64,000 nucleotides of DNA, from positions 1,674,001 through 1,738,000 of the forward strand of contig NZ_CP045701.2 of NCBI RefSeq assembly GCF_009601685.2, in the 5' to 3' direction. Position 1 is the stretch's first letter, and the number at the start of each line of letters is the position of its first letter. The notes under the pieces were generated by a model. It was not told the origin of the DNA and searched no databases. It was given only the letters and a program-made list of their open reading frames with translations. Source of the stretch: Pseudomonas brassicacearum (GTDB lineage: Bacteria; Pseudomonadota; Gammaproteobacteria; Pseudomonadales; Pseudomonadaceae). Position numbers and translations under genes: made by a program. Below, piece after piece: positions 34,431-44,900 of the stretch.

Positions 34431-34454
34431 TTAGTTCAGATTTTTCTAAACTAA
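34431..34454. promoter_or_regulatory. Candidate GbuR operator
   Basis: TTAGTTCAGA (34431-34440) and TCTAAACTAA (34445-34454) form a 24-bp dyad with one mismatch and a TTTT centre, 86-109 bp upstream of the gbuA start. This suits a LysR activator. Confidence 0.65.
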
Positions 34455-34511
34455 TGGCGGGTGGGGCGATAGACTCTGCGTCAGTGCAGTCCTGGGGGAC
34501 ATGATGCCCCC

Positions 34512-34698
34512 TGTGGCGAGGGAGCTTGCTCCCGCTGGGCTGCAGGAGCTGTGTAGGAGCTGTCGAGTGCAACGAGGCTGCGATCTTTCCCCAGACACCT
34601 GAATCTCAAGCGAAAGATCAAGATCAAGATCAAGATCAAAAGATCGCAGGCTTCGCCAGCTCCTACAGAGCCGAGCGGGAGCAAGCTCCCTCGCCACA
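34512..34698. repeat. Composite: GATC element copy 5 (reverse) inside a perfect inverted REP pair
   Basis: REP arms 34512-34536 and 34674-34698 are exact 25-bp reverse complements (GTGGCGAGGGAGCTTGCTCC type). The element core is 34542-34666 with four TTGATC units. It lies between gbuA and gbuR and must be crossed by any gbuR transcript starting at the operator. Confidence 0.85.
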
Positions 34699-34743
34699 AA
34701 AGCGCGACAAGTTCTGTCTATGTGTGATCCGGAGACACCCCCC

Positions 34744-35637
34744 ATGGCCAACGCTCTACCCGACCTGAAACTGCTGCGTATTTTCGTCAGCGTGGTCCGA
34801 CACCAGGGGTTCGCCAATGCCCAGCACGAGCTCAACCTGTCCACGTCGGCCATCAGCACCTACATGAGCCAGCTGGAATCAGCTTTGGGCCTGGTGCTGT
34901 GTCATCGCGGCCGGGGCGGGTTCAGCCTGACCAGCAAGGGCGAGTTGTTCCATCAGGAAACCTTGCGTCTGTTGGCTGAACTCGAAGGGTTCGAGCAGTA
35001 CGCTGCAGCGCTCAAGGGTGAACTGCGCGGCACCTTGAACCTGGGGGTGATCGACTCCACGGTCAGCGACAAGGCCTTGCCGTTCGCCGAAGCCATCGGT
35101 GCCTACAGCCAGGAGCATCCGGCGGTGCATTTGCACCTGTCGGTCATGAGCCCTTACGAGCTGCAACTCGGCGTGCAGGACAACCGTCTGGACCTGGCCA
35201 TCGGTGCGTTTTCCACGCGCATGAGCGGGCTGGTCTACATGCCGCTTTACCGTGAACAGCACTGGTTGTATTGCAGCAACCGCCATCCACTGTTCAATGA
35301 GCGGCGCATCCCCGAGCAAGTGATCACCCAGCAGCGCATGGTCGGGCGCGGTTACTGGAGCCAGGCCGAACTGGCCCGCCATGGCTTCAAGCACAGCGCG
35401 GCGACGGTGGAGAGCATGGAGGCGCAGTTGATCCTGGTGTTGTCCGGTGCCTACGTCGGTTACCTGCCTGAGCACTATGCCCAGGCTTGGGTCGACAAGG
35501 GCGACTTGCGTGTGCTGTTGCCGGCGACCTTCGGCTATCAGGCGCCGTTTTCGATGATCGTGCGCCGTGGTCGCAGCCGCGAGCCGCTGATCCAGACCTT
35601 CCGTGATTTGCTCAAAGCTCAACTGAATCAGGCCTGA
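34744..35637 (+). CDS. gbuR: LysR-family activator of guanidinobutyrate use
   Basis: 297 residues from ATG 34744 (GGAG 9 bp upstream; an in-frame ATG at 34720 has no site). The N-terminal winged helix reads LPDLKLLRIFVSVVRHQGFANAQHELNLSTSAISTYMSQLESALG, followed by a substrate-binding-protein-like domain. It is divergent from gbuA exactly as gbuR (PA1422) is in P. aeruginosa, where it activates gbuA in response to 4-guanidinobutyrate. The stop is 2 bp from the start of tapT, so the two genes share a transcript. Confidence 0.9.
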   Translation: MANALPDLKLLRIFVSVVRHQGFANAQHELNLSTSAISTYMSQLESALGLVLCHRGRGGFSLTSKGELFHQETLRLLAELEGFEQYAAALKGELRGTLNLGVIDSTVSDKALPFAEAIGAYSQEHPAVHLHLSVMSPYELQLGVQDNRLDLAIGAFSTRMSGLVYMPLYREQHWLYCSNRHPLFNERRIPEQVITQQRMVGRGYWSQAELARHGFKHSAATVESMEAQLILVLSGAYVGYLPEHYAQAWVDKGDLRVLLPATFGYQAPFSMIVRRGRSREPLIQTFRDLLKAQLNQA

Positions 35638-35639
35638 CC

Positions 35640-36236
35640 ATGTCCAGAACTCAATGCCCGCGCTGCCAACGACCGCAAAGCCACTGCCTGTGCCCGTTGA
35701 TCCCCAGCCTCGACAGCCGCACCCGCGTCTTGCTGTTGCAGCATCCCAGCGAAGTGAACCATGCCTTGAACACTGCCCGCTTGGCGGCGTTGGGGCTCAG
35801 CAATGCGGAACTGGTCGTGGGCGAGGTGTTCGAGGATTTGCCCAGGTTGCTCAATCAGCCGGGTTATCAGGCGCGGTTGTTGTTTCCGGCTGACGATGCA
35901 CATCCGCTGCAAGCCTATGCGCCCTCCGATAACCCGCTGCTACTGGTCGTGCCCGACGGCACCTGGCGCAAGGCACGCAAGCTGCTGCACCTCAACCCGC
36001 TGCTGGCGGCGTTGCCGAGGGTGACGTTGGCCGAAGGCGGCGTGTCTCGTTACCGCTTGCGCAAGGCGCCGGGGCCGGGGGCGTTGTCGACGGTGGAGGC
36101 GATTGTCCAGGCGTTGCAGGCACTGGAAGCGCCGGCGAGCTTCGAACTGTTGCTGAGGCCGTTCGAAGCGTTGATCGAGGGGCAGATTGCGGCGATGGGG
36201 GAGGAGACCTATCAGAAGAACCATGGAGGGGGTTAG
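35640..36236 (+). CDS. tapT: DTW-domain tRNA-uridine aminocarboxypropyltransferase
   Basis: 198 residues. The Cys cluster CPRCQRPQSHCLCP at the N-terminus and the signature PDGTWRKARKL (the D-x-T-W motif) identify the DTW family. E. coli TapT (YfiP) transfers the 3-amino-3-carboxypropyl group of S-adenosylmethionine to U47 of tRNA. The length is somewhat short but complete, from the Cys cluster to a C-terminal helix pair (FELLLRPFEALIEGQIAAMGEETY). It starts 2 bp after gbuR, with the likely ribosome site inside the gbuR end. No functional link to guanidinobutyrate is apparent. Confidence 0.9.
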   Translation: MSRTQCPRCQRPQSHCLCPLIPSLDSRTRVLLLQHPSEVNHALNTARLAALGLSNAELVVGEVFEDLPRLLNQPGYQARLLFPADDAHPLQAYAPSDNPLLLVVPDGTWRKARKLLHLNPLLAALPRVTLAEGGVSRYRLRKAPGPGALSTVEAIVQALQALEAPASFELLLRPFEALIEGQIAAMGEETYQKNHGGG

Positions 36237-36263
36237 AGGCCCCTGTGGCGAGGTAAATTCGGA

Positions 36264-37628
36264 TCACCGCTCGCGCATCGCCTCGGTCCGCGCCTTCAAC
36301 ACCGGCTTGAGCAAGTAATCCAGGACACTTTTCTCCCCGGTGATGATGTCCACCGTCGCCACCATCCCCGGAATGATCAACAAGGGTTTGGCATCCCCGC
36401 CCAAATGGTTTTTGTCGGTGCGCACCTGGATCAAGTAGAAGCTGTTGCCCTTGTCGTCGGTGATGGTGTCGGCGCTGATCAGTTCGAGCTTGGCGCTCAG
36501 CCCGCCGTAGATCGTGTAGTCGTAGGCGCTGAACTTGACCATGGCTTTCTGGCCCGGGTGCAGGAACGCCACGTCCTGGGGGCGGACCTTGGCTTCGATC
36601 AGCAGGTTGTCTTCCAGGGGCACGATTTCCACCATGTCGTTGCCCGGCTGCACCACGCCGCCGATGGTGTTGACCTTCAGTTGCTTGATCACCCCATGCA
36701 CGGGCGAAACTACGGTAGTGCGGGTCACGCGGTCGTCGATGGCGATGCTCGAGGCGGTGATTTTCGACAGTTCGGTGCGTTTTTCGTTGAGGTCCTTGGC
36801 CGCCTCGGAACGGAAAGTCTGTTCCGATTCGTCGATCTTGCTCTTGATCTCGTTGATCGCCGATTCGGCCCGGGGAATGGCCAGGGTGGTGGCGTTGAGC
36901 GAGCCGCGGATTTCCACCGCGCTGCGCTTGAGCCGCAGGATCTCCACCGGTGATACCGCACCGGTGCGCACCAGCGGCGCGGACATGTTCATTTCCTCTT
37001 GCAGCAAAGCCAGGGAGGAGCTGAACTGGCCTTGCTTGGAGCGAAATTCCGCCAGTTCCTGGGTCTTCTGCCGCAGCTGTTCGGTCAGGGTGCGTTGCTC
37101 GCTGGCCAGGCGGCGCTGGCGTTGTTCGTACAATGAGCGCTCGTCCTCGGCCACTTGCGGGGCCTTGGCGATCACCTCGGCCGAAAGATTGAACGGCCGG
37201 CCCTCGGCCTCGGCCGACAGGCGCTCGACCTGGGCGGTCAAGGCATAGCGGTCGGCCTCGCTCTCGCCCTTGTTCGACAGGAACCGCGTGTCGTCCAGGC
37301 GCAGCAGGGTGTCGCCCTTGTTCACCATCTGGCCTTCGCGCACGAAAATCTCAGTGACGATGCCGCCCTCCAGGTTCTGGATCACTTGGATCTTGCTCGA
37401 CGGAATCGCCTTGCCTTCACCGGTGGTGACTTCCTGCAACACCGCCAACTTCGCCCAAACCAGCCCGGTGACGATCAACCCGGCGGCCAGCCACACCGTA
37501 ACCCGAGAGCGACGGGGCGAATCCTGCAGCGTGGCGCCAGCGGTTTCCGGCATGAACTCGCTTTCGGCGCTTTTGCTGAAACTGCCGAAGTAGCTTCGGG
37601 CGGCTGAATCCGGTGTTTGAGCAGACAT
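36264..37628 (-). CDS. Type I secretion membrane-fusion protein, LapC-like
   Basis: 454 residues from ATG 37628. A short cytoplasmic start leads to one membrane segment (VTVWLAAGLIVTGLVWAKLAVL). A lipoyl half-motif (QVIQNLEGGIVTEIFVREGQMVNKGDTLLRLD), a long coiled coil (about residues 130-320), the second lipoyl half (VVSPVHGVIKQL) and the HlyD C-terminal barrel (GQKAMVKFSAYDYTIYGGL) follow. It bridges the ABC transporter and the outer-membrane channel in export of the adhesin. It follows the ABC gene with a composite repeat in between. It could be lapC or the mapC paralogue. Confidence 0.9.
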   Translation of the reverse strand: MSAQTPDSAARSYFGSFSKSAESEFMPETAGATLQDSPRRSRVTVWLAAGLIVTGLVWAKLAVLQEVTTGEGKAIPSSKIQVIQNLEGGIVTEIFVREGQMVNKGDTLLRLDDTRFLSNKGESEADRYALTAQVERLSAEAEGRPFNLSAEVIAKAPQVAEDERSLYEQRQRRLASEQRTLTEQLRQKTQELAEFRSKQGQFSSSLALLQEEMNMSAPLVRTGAVSPVEILRLKRSAVEIRGSLNATTLAIPRAESAINEIKSKIDESEQTFRSEAAKDLNEKRTELSKITASSIAIDDRVTRTTVVSPVHGVIKQLKVNTIGGVVQPGNDMVEIVPLEDNLLIEAKVRPQDVAFLHPGQKAMVKFSAYDYTIYGGLSAKLELISADTITDDKGNSFYLIQVRTDKNHLGGDAKPLLIIPGMVATVDIITGEKSVLDYLLKPVLKARTEAMRER

Positions 37629-37674
37629 GGGGCGATACCCGTTGGTTAAATGAAAAGAGCTGGGTGCTGCTTTT

Positions 37675-37849
37675 TGTGGTGAGGGAGCTTGCTCCCGCTC
37701 GGCTGTAGGAGCTGTGTAGGAGCTGTCGAGTGAAACGAGGCTGCGATCTTTCCCCAGCCACTTGAATCCCAAGCGAAAGATCAAGATCAAAAGATCGCAG
37801 GCTTCGCCAGCTCCTACAGAGCCCAGCGGGAGCAAGCTCCCTCGCCACA
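37675..37849. repeat. Composite: GATC element copy 6 (reverse) inside an inverted REP pair
   Basis: REP arms 37675-37699 and 37825-37849 pair with one mismatch. Core 37705-37817 has two TTGATC units. It sits inside the secretion operon, between the ABC and MFP genes. Confidence 0.85.
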
Positions 37850-37893
37850 GGTGTTAATCATGTCCCCGGACCAAGCAGGGGGTGTGTTGGCTT

Positions 37894-40068
37894 CTATACC
37901 GCCGCGGACCCCACCCGTCCTTTGCGCAGCGCATCGATCACCGCTTCCTTCGGCCCATCGGCCACGATCCGGCCGTTATCCAGCACCACCAAGCGGTCCA
38001 CCAGGCTCAGCATCGAGGTGCGGTGGGTCACCAGCAGCACGGTCTTGCCCTGTACATGGGTGTGAAGCTTCTGGCGCAAGACGTCTTCGCTGCTGTTGTC
38101 CATGGCGCTGGTGGGTTCGTCCAGCAGCAGGATCGGCGGGTCGAGCAGCAGGGCCCGGGCCAGCAGCACGGCCTGGCGTTGGCCGCCGGAGAGCAGTTGC
38201 CCGCGCTCGCCCACCGGGCGGTCGAAACCTTGGGGGTGTTGGCGCGCCAGTTCGGTGACACCGGTCAGTTCCGCCACTTCCAGCATGCGCGCGTCGCTGA
38301 TATAGCGGGCGCCCAAGGTGAGATTGTCCCGCAGGCTGCCGGCCAGCAGCGGCAGGTCATGGGCAACGTAGCCAATCTGTTGGCGCAGGTCGGCGACGTC
38401 CAGTTGCCGCAGGTCCAGACCGTCCAGCAATAACTGGCCTTCTTCCGGTGCGTAGAAACCCATCACCAGCCGCGCCAGGGTGCTTTTGCCCGAGCCACTG
38501 CGGCCGATGATCCCGACCCGTTCGCCGGGTTTGAGGCTGAAACTGATATTGGCCAGCGCCGGGGCGCTCTGGCCGTTGTAGTGGAACGTCACACCGCTGA
38601 CGTCCAGCGCGCCCTGCAACTGAGTGCGCTCCAGGGGCCGCTGTTTGGCGTCACGCTCCTGGGGCAACGCCATCAGCGCATCGGTGCTGCGCATGGTGAG
38701 CTGGGCTTGCTGGTAACGGGTGATCAGCCCGGCGATCTGCCCGAGCGGGGCGAGGACCCGGCTGCCGAGCATGTAGGTCGCCACCAGTGCGCCGACGCTG
38801 AGGTTGCCGGCGATGATGCTGTAGACCCCGGCAACGATGGTCGCCATGCCCGCCAGTTGTTGCAGGAATAAGGTGCCGTTGGTCGCCAGTGCCGAGAGGT
38901 TGCGCGCATGGCTGTCCAGGCGGGTGAGGGCGCCGTGGGTGCTTTCCCATTGGTGCTGGCGCTCGCTCTCGGCGCTGCAGGCCTTGAGGGTTTCCAGGCC
39001 ACTGAGGGTTTCGATCAGCAGTGCCTGGCGCTGCGCGCCCAGGGCCAGGCTTTTTTGCACGGTGTCGCGCAGGCGCACCTGGATGATCATCGCGAAAACA
39101 ATGGTGAGCGGAAACGCGACCACGGGAATCACCACCAGCCAGCCGCCCAACAGGCCGATCACCACCAGCATCAGCACGGCAAAGGGCAGGTCGATCAGGC
39201 TGGTAAGCGTCACCGCCGTGAGGAATTCGCGCAGGCCCTGGAAGTCGTGGATGCTCTGGGCAAAGCCGCCGATGGTCACCGGCTTGGCCTTCATCGCCAT
39301 GCCGGTGATGCGCTCGAACAGGGTGGCGGAGAGAATCACGTCGGTTTTCTTGCCGGCGGTGTCCAGCAGATGGGCGCGCACCACCCGCAATACCAGTTCG
39401 AAACCGGTGCCGATCAACAGCCCCACGGCCAGCACCCACAAGGTGGACGTGGCCTGGTTCGGCACCACGCGGTCGTAGGTCTGCATGACGAACAGCGGCA
39501 CCATCAGCCCCAGCAGATTGATCAGGAAACTCGCCAGGATCGCGTCGCTGTACAGCCAGCGCGACAGTTTCAAGGTGTCGCGAAACCACGCCTCGACCCG
39601 CGGTACCAGGGGCGAGCGCAGGTCTTCGAGTTCATGTCGCGGCCGGGCGAACAACGCCTGGCCGCTGTAGTCGAGGGTCAGTTCCTCGCGGCTGACCCAT
39701 TGCTCGCCGCCGTCGGCTTCGCTGGGCAGGATCAGCGCCTTGCCATCCTCACCCCAACGCCGCAATACCGCACAGCGACCGCCCACCAGGATCAGCATCA
39801 CCGGCAGGTTCAGAGGTGAAATATCCGCCAGCTCACGACGCAACAGTCGCGCCTGCAAGCTTGCCCGGGCCGCTGCGCGTGGCAGCAGGTCCAGGCTCAA
39901 GCGTTGGTGCGCCATAGGAAGCCCGGCGCTGAGGCTGGCGCGGCTGACCGTCGCGCCATGGAGTTTGCAGAGGATCAACAGGCCGTCCAGCAAGGGATCA
40001 TCGAAGTTCAGGCGCGGGTCAGCGCTCGGGGTTGCGGGTTCCATGCTGGTCACATTGTTCGCTCCCAT
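37894..40068 (-). CDS. Type I secretion ABC transporter, LapB-like
   Basis: 724 residues. The N-terminal ~130 residues form a C39-like domain without the catalytic Cys-Gly context of a true peptidase, as usual for RTX-adhesin exporters. A six-helix ABC exporter membrane domain follows (about 160-460). The ATPase domain has Walker A GRSGSGKST, signature LLSGGQRQAV, Walker B ILLLDEPTSAMD and the switch His in VTHRTS. It energises adhesin export at the inner membrane. The chosen ATG has only a weak A-rich site in front. 18 bp separate it from the lapE-like stop, so these two are one operon. Confidence 0.92.
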   Translation of the reverse strand: MGANNVTSMEPATPSADPRLNFDDPLLDGLLILCKLHGATVSRASLSAGLPMAHQRLSLDLLPRAAARASLQARLLRRELADISPLNLPVMLILVGGRCAVLRRWGEDGKALILPSEADGGEQWVSREELTLDYSGQALFARPRHELEDLRSPLVPRVEAWFRDTLKLSRWLYSDAILASFLINLLGLMVPLFVMQTYDRVVPNQATSTLWVLAVGLLIGTGFELVLRVVRAHLLDTAGKKTDVILSATLFERITGMAMKAKPVTIGGFAQSIHDFQGLREFLTAVTLTSLIDLPFAVLMLVVIGLLGGWLVVIPVVAFPLTIVFAMIIQVRLRDTVQKSLALGAQRQALLIETLSGLETLKACSAESERQHQWESTHGALTRLDSHARNLSALATNGTLFLQQLAGMATIVAGVYSIIAGNLSVGALVATYMLGSRVLAPLGQIAGLITRYQQAQLTMRSTDALMALPQERDAKQRPLERTQLQGALDVSGVTFHYNGQSAPALANISFSLKPGERVGIIGRSGSGKSTLARLVMGFYAPEEGQLLLDGLDLRQLDVADLRQQIGYVAHDLPLLAGSLRDNLTLGARYISDARMLEVAELTGVTELARQHPQGFDRPVGERGQLLSGGQRQAVLLARALLLDPPILLLDEPTSAMDNSSEDVLRQKLHTHVQGKTVLLVTHRTSMLSLVDRLVVLDNGRIVADGPKEAVIDALRKGRVGSAAV

Positions 40069-40086
40069 TTTTCTTTTTGGAGGGGG

Positions 40087-41445
40087 CTACTTCAGTTCCG
40101 GCAGCCGAGCCTGGTTCTTGACTTCGGTCTGCGCGATCGCATCGGCCGGCAGCACGATCCGTTGTTTTTGCAACAACAGGCCCATGTTCGCCAGTACCCG
40201 GTACATCGAGTACTCCTCGGTGTAACGCACCTCGGTGTAGCGACGGTTGGCGTTGTACAGCTCGTTTTCGCTGTCGAGCACGTCGAGCAGGGTGCGCTGG
40301 CCGAGACCGAACTGATCCTGGTACGCGGAGCGCACGCGGGCGGTGGTTTCGGCGTATTCGCGGGCGGTGGGGGTCTGTTTGCGGGCGTTGAGCATCGCGT
40401 TCCAGGCCAGGCGCGTGTCTTCGTTGAGCTGGCGCAGGGCATTGTTGCGGATGTCCATGGCCTGGTTGATCTGGTGGGCGTTGGACGCCAGCCGGGCCTT
40501 GTCGCTGCCACCGCGCAACAGGTTGTAGTTCATCACTACGCCGACCCGCCAGTTGTTGTCGTGGCCTTCTTCGCCACCGATGTTGTTATTGGCGCCCACC
40601 GCCGCCTCGGCGTCGAAGCGCGGGTAGAACGGCGACTTCGCCACTTCGTACTGGCTCTCGGCAGACTGTATGTCGGCCTGGGCCGATTTCAGGTACGGGT
40701 TGTTATCCACCATGCTTTGCTGGGCTTCGCGCAGGTCGGTAGGGAGTTCGCCTTTGGTCGAGGGCGGTGCTTCCAGTTCATCGGGCATGCGCCCGACCAC
40801 GCTGTAGAAGTTCGCCTCGGCGTCGGCCAGGTCGACTTGGGCGGTGTCGTAGTTGTTTTCCGCCAGGGCCCGACGGGCGTTGGATTGGTCGGAGTCGGCG
40901 GTACTGCCCACCCCGCGCTCGGTGCGCAGGCCGATCTGGTCGTTGACCCGCAGGTGCGCCTGCAGGTTGTTCTTGGCCAGGGTCACCAGTTCGCGACGCT
41001 TGAGCACTTCCAGGTAGACCTCGATGGTGCGCAGGGCCAGATCCTGGGCGGTGCCCTGGGCGTAATAGGCCCGGGAGTTGACCACGCCCTGGGTGCGCTC
41101 CACTTCATTGGCGGTGTTGAACCCGTCGAAGATCATCTGCCGCAGGCGCAGCTCCGATTGGGTGTAGGTCAGGATATTGGTGTGGTGATTGCCCAAGGCC
41201 CGGGTGTTGGTGTTGTCGCTATAACCACGGCCGTAACCGGCATTGAGGTCCACCGACGGGAAAAAGCCCCCTCGGGCGACCTTGACGTCTTCATTAGCCG
41301 ACAGACGGCTGTCCACCCGTTGTGCCAGCTCAGGGTGAGTGGCAATGGTGCTCTGGATCGCTTCGGTCAAGGACATGGCCTGCGCCTGAGAAGAGCAGGC
41401 CATGGCCAGCAAAACCGCGCTGCAGAGGGGGGTTAGAACGCGCAT
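40087..41445 (-). CDS. TolC-family outer-membrane channel, LapE-like
   Basis: 452 residues from ATG 41445, with AGGAG at good spacing; the longer frame to 41511 is not supported. The signal peptide ends near SSQAQA. The body has the duplicated TolC layout of long helices and beta segments (LTEAIQSTIATHPEL, YYAQGTAQDLALRTIEVYLEVLKRRELVTLA, QDQFGLGQRTLLDVLDSENELYNANRRYTE). It forms the outer-membrane exit duct for the adhesin. It is the first gene of the lapEBC-like operon and is divergent from the adhesin gene. Confidence 0.92.
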   Translation of the reverse strand: MRVLTPLCSAVLLAMACSSQAQAMSLTEAIQSTIATHPELAQRVDSRLSANEDVKVARGGFFPSVDLNAGYGRGYSDNTNTRALGNHHTNILTYTQSELRLRQMIFDGFNTANEVERTQGVVNSRAYYAQGTAQDLALRTIEVYLEVLKRRELVTLAKNNLQAHLRVNDQIGLRTERGVGSTADSDQSNARRALAENNYDTAQVDLADAEANFYSVVGRMPDELEAPPSTKGELPTDLREAQQSMVDNNPYLKSAQADIQSAESQYEVAKSPFYPRFDAEAAVGANNNIGGEEGHDNNWRVGVVMNYNLLRGGSDKARLASNAHQINQAMDIRNNALRQLNEDTRLAWNAMLNARKQTPTAREYAETTARVRSAYQDQFGLGQRTLLDVLDSENELYNANRRYTEVRYTEEYSMYRVLANMGLLLQKQRIVLPADAIAQTEVKNQARLPELK

Positions 41446-41675
41446 GGGGTGCATCTCCTGGGGTCTGTAGTGCTTCGCTTGTCGCCAAAATGTTGACGTA
41501 TTTAAGATCAAAACCGTTTCAACCTTGTAACAACACAGCTAAGAACATCCTGAGACAAACCTAAGAAGAATTTCTCATAACCTTTATTTCGAAAAAAACT
41601 TATGTGCTTGAAAAAAACCGGCACATTGTTCAAAGCGAAAGCCTTTGAATTTGCGGGTTCTGACGGATTTTAGGC

Positions 41676-41838
41676 GTCAATAAAAGTTCCAGGCAGATTT
41701 TTAAGCAACGTGAAGAAGTGTCGAAAGGGCGATGTGTTAGGTGGATTTTAGTGACGGTTTTTTGTCGTTTTGGCGAATTGCCAGCACCTCCTGCTTTCAT
41801 GAAAGCTGGCAGATTTTCCAGCTTTTTGGGTCGCCAAA
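41676..41838 (+). promoter_or_regulatory. Adhesin leader: FleQ-like half site and nested hairpins
   Basis: GTCAATAAAAGTT (41676-41688) resembles the left half of the FleQ box known at lap loci; the right half is poor. Downstream, TTTGGCGA (41769-41776) pairs with TCGCCAAA (41831-41838). This encloses AAAGCTGG / CCAGCTTT (41802-41809 / 41818-41825) followed by TTTTT, a terminator-like hairpin ~75 bp before the start codon. The rest of 41446-41900 is AT-rich promoter DNA. Confidence 0.4.
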
Positions 41839-41900
41839 CCTAAGGACGGATTCTTCACCCAGACAGGTGCCGATTGCGGTCGGCAACGGAGGAAATGCAC

Positions 41901-44900
41901 ATGGCAGCGCTCATCGGTATCGTCAGCAAAGTAGTCGGGCAAGTTTTCGCAGAAGCGGCCGGTGGCCTGCGGCGGCCTCTGGTCGAAGGCGATCGGCTTT
42001 ACGCCGGCGAACACCTGGTCACCGGTGCCGAAGGGGCCGTGGCTGTTCATATGCAGAACGGCCAGACGTTGACCCTGGGTCGCGAAAGCAACCTGACCCT
42101 GACCCCACAGTTGCTCGCCAACCATGCGCCTCATGTCGACACGCCCGACACGGCTGCGCCGAGTGACGCGCAACTGACCGATGTGCAAAAGCTACAGCAA
42201 GCCATCGCCGCTGGCGCCGACCCTACCCAGACCGGTGAGGCCACGGCCGCCGGCCCCGAGGGCGGCAACCCGAGTGGCGTGGGCGGTGGGCACGGTTTTG
42301 TGCTGCTGGAGGAAGTCGGCGGGGAGGTCGATCCGCAGATTGGTTTCCCGACGGCCGGGTTCAATGGGATTCCCGAGCTCCCGCAACTGCGCCTGGCCGG
42401 TGATCCGGATAACACGGGCGACAATGCAATCGTGCCGCCGGTGACACCGGATAACCCGGTGACCCTCGACGGGGTCAATGTCGAGGGCGGCGAACTGACC
42501 ACCAACGAAGCCAATCTGGCCGATGGTTCGGCCAGCAATCCAAGTGCACTGGTGCAAAGCGGCACCTTCATGGTTTCCGCGCCTGACGGGCTGAACAGCC
42601 TGAGCATCGGCGGCATCAACGTGATCACCGGCGGCGTGCCCGCAGGCTTCCCCCAAACCATCACGTCGGCGCTGGGCAACACGTTGACCATCACCGGCTA
42701 TGACCCGGCCACGGGCGTGATCAGCTATAGCTACACCCTGACGGACAATGAAACCCATCCTGCCGGCGGGGGTGCCAACAGCATCACCGAACAATTCCCG
42801 GTGGTAGCCGTCGACACTGATGGCGACACGGCCACCGGCACCCTGGACGTCAACATTACCGATGACGTGCCCCAGGCGATCGACGACAGCCACGCCAACA
42901 CGGCGTCGGAAAGCCTGGTTACCCTCACCGGCAACGTATTGCCCAACGACCATCAGGGCGCCGACCGGATCCCCACCGGTCCCGACAGCGGGCCGATCAT
43001 CGGCGGTACGTTCACTGGCACCTACGGCACCCTGGTGCTCAACCCCAACGGCACGTACACCTACACCCTGAACACCAGCGACCCGCAATTCGTCGCGTTG
43101 CATGGCGGGGGCAGCGGCACCGAAACCTTCACCTACACCCTGACCGATGCCGACGGCGACACCAGCACCGCCAACCTGGTGCTGCAAGTGCACAACAACG
43201 ACGACCCGGTGATCATCACCGGCCTGGATGCTGACGGTGGCGAGCTGTCATTGCAGGAGAAAAACCTCAGCGACGGCAGCAGCCCGGATGCACCGGCGCT
43301 GACTCAAAGTGGCACGTTCAGCGTGACCGCGCTGGACGGTGTGCAGACCCTGAGCGTGGGCGGCATCAACGTCGTCACGGGTGGTGTGGCAGCGGGTTTT
43401 CCTCAGTCGATTACCACCGCGCTGGGCAACACCCTGACCATCACCGGCTACGACGCCACCACGGGCGTGGTCAGCTACAGCTACACCTTGCTGGACAATG
43501 AAGCTCATCCAAACGCCAACGGCGCCAACAGCCTCAGCGAGCAATTTGCGGTCATTGTCACCGACGATAACGGCACCACCGCTAACGGCAACCTGGACGT
43601 GAACATCGTCGATGACTTGCCTGAAGCCGTGGACGACAGCAACGCCAGCACGGCTTCGGAAACCAATCTGACCCTGACCGGCAGCGTGCTGACCAACGAC
43701 ACCCAAGGTGCAGACCCTGTGGCGTCCGGTCCCATCACCCCCGGTACTTTCACCGGTACTTACGGGACCTTGGTGCTCAACGCTGACGGTTCCTACACCT
43801 ACACCCTCAACACCAGCGACCCGCAATTCGTCGCGTTGCATGGCGGGGGCAGCGGCACCGAAACCTTCACCTACACCCTGACCGATGCCGACGGCGACAC
43901 CAGCACCGCCAACCTGGTGCTGCAAGTGCACAACAACGACGACCCAGTGATCATCACCGGCCTGGATGCTGAAGGTGGCGAGCTGTCATTGCAGGAGAAA
44001 AACCTCAGCGACGGCAGCAGCCCGGATGCACCGGCGCTGACTCAAAGTGGCACGTTCAGCGTGACCGCGCTGGACGGTGTGCAGACCCTGAGCGTGGGCG
44101 GCATCAACGTCGTCACGGGCGGCGTGGCGGCGGGTTTTCCTCAGTCGATTACCACCGCGCTGGGCAACACCCTGACCATCACCGGCTACGACGCCACCAC
44201 GGGCATGGTCAGCTACAGCTACACCTTGCTGGACAATGAAGCTCATCCAAACGCCAACGGCGCCAACAGCCTCAGCGAGCAATTTGCGGTCGTTGTCACC
44301 GACGATAACGGCACCACCGCTAACGGCAACCTGGACGTGAATATTGTCGATGACTTGCCTGAAGCCGTGGACGACAGCAACGCCAGCACGGCTTCGGAAA
44401 CCAACCTGACCCTGACCGGCAGCGTGCTGACCAACGACACCCAAGGTGCAGACCCTGTGGCGTCCGGCCCTATCACGCCCGGCACTTTCACCGGTACTTA
44501 CGGCACCTTGGTGCTCAACGCCGACGGTTCCTACACCTACACCCTCAACACTGCCGATACTGACTTCAAAGGCCTGCACGGTGGTGGCAATGGCAGCGAA
44601 ACCTTCACCTACACCCTGACCGATGCCGACGGCGACACCAGCACCGCCAACCTGGTGCTGCAAGTGCACAACAACGACGACCCAGTGATCATCACCGGCC
44701 TGGATGCTGAAGGTGGCGAGCTGTCATTGCAGGAGAAAAACCTCAGCGACGGCAGCAGCCCGGATGCACCGGCGCTGACTCAAAGTGGCACGTTCAGCGT
44801 GACCGCGCTGGACGGTGTGCAAACCCTGAGCGTGGGCGGCATCAACGTCGTCACGGGTGGTGTGGCAGCGGGTTTTCCTCAGTCGATTACCACCGCGCTG

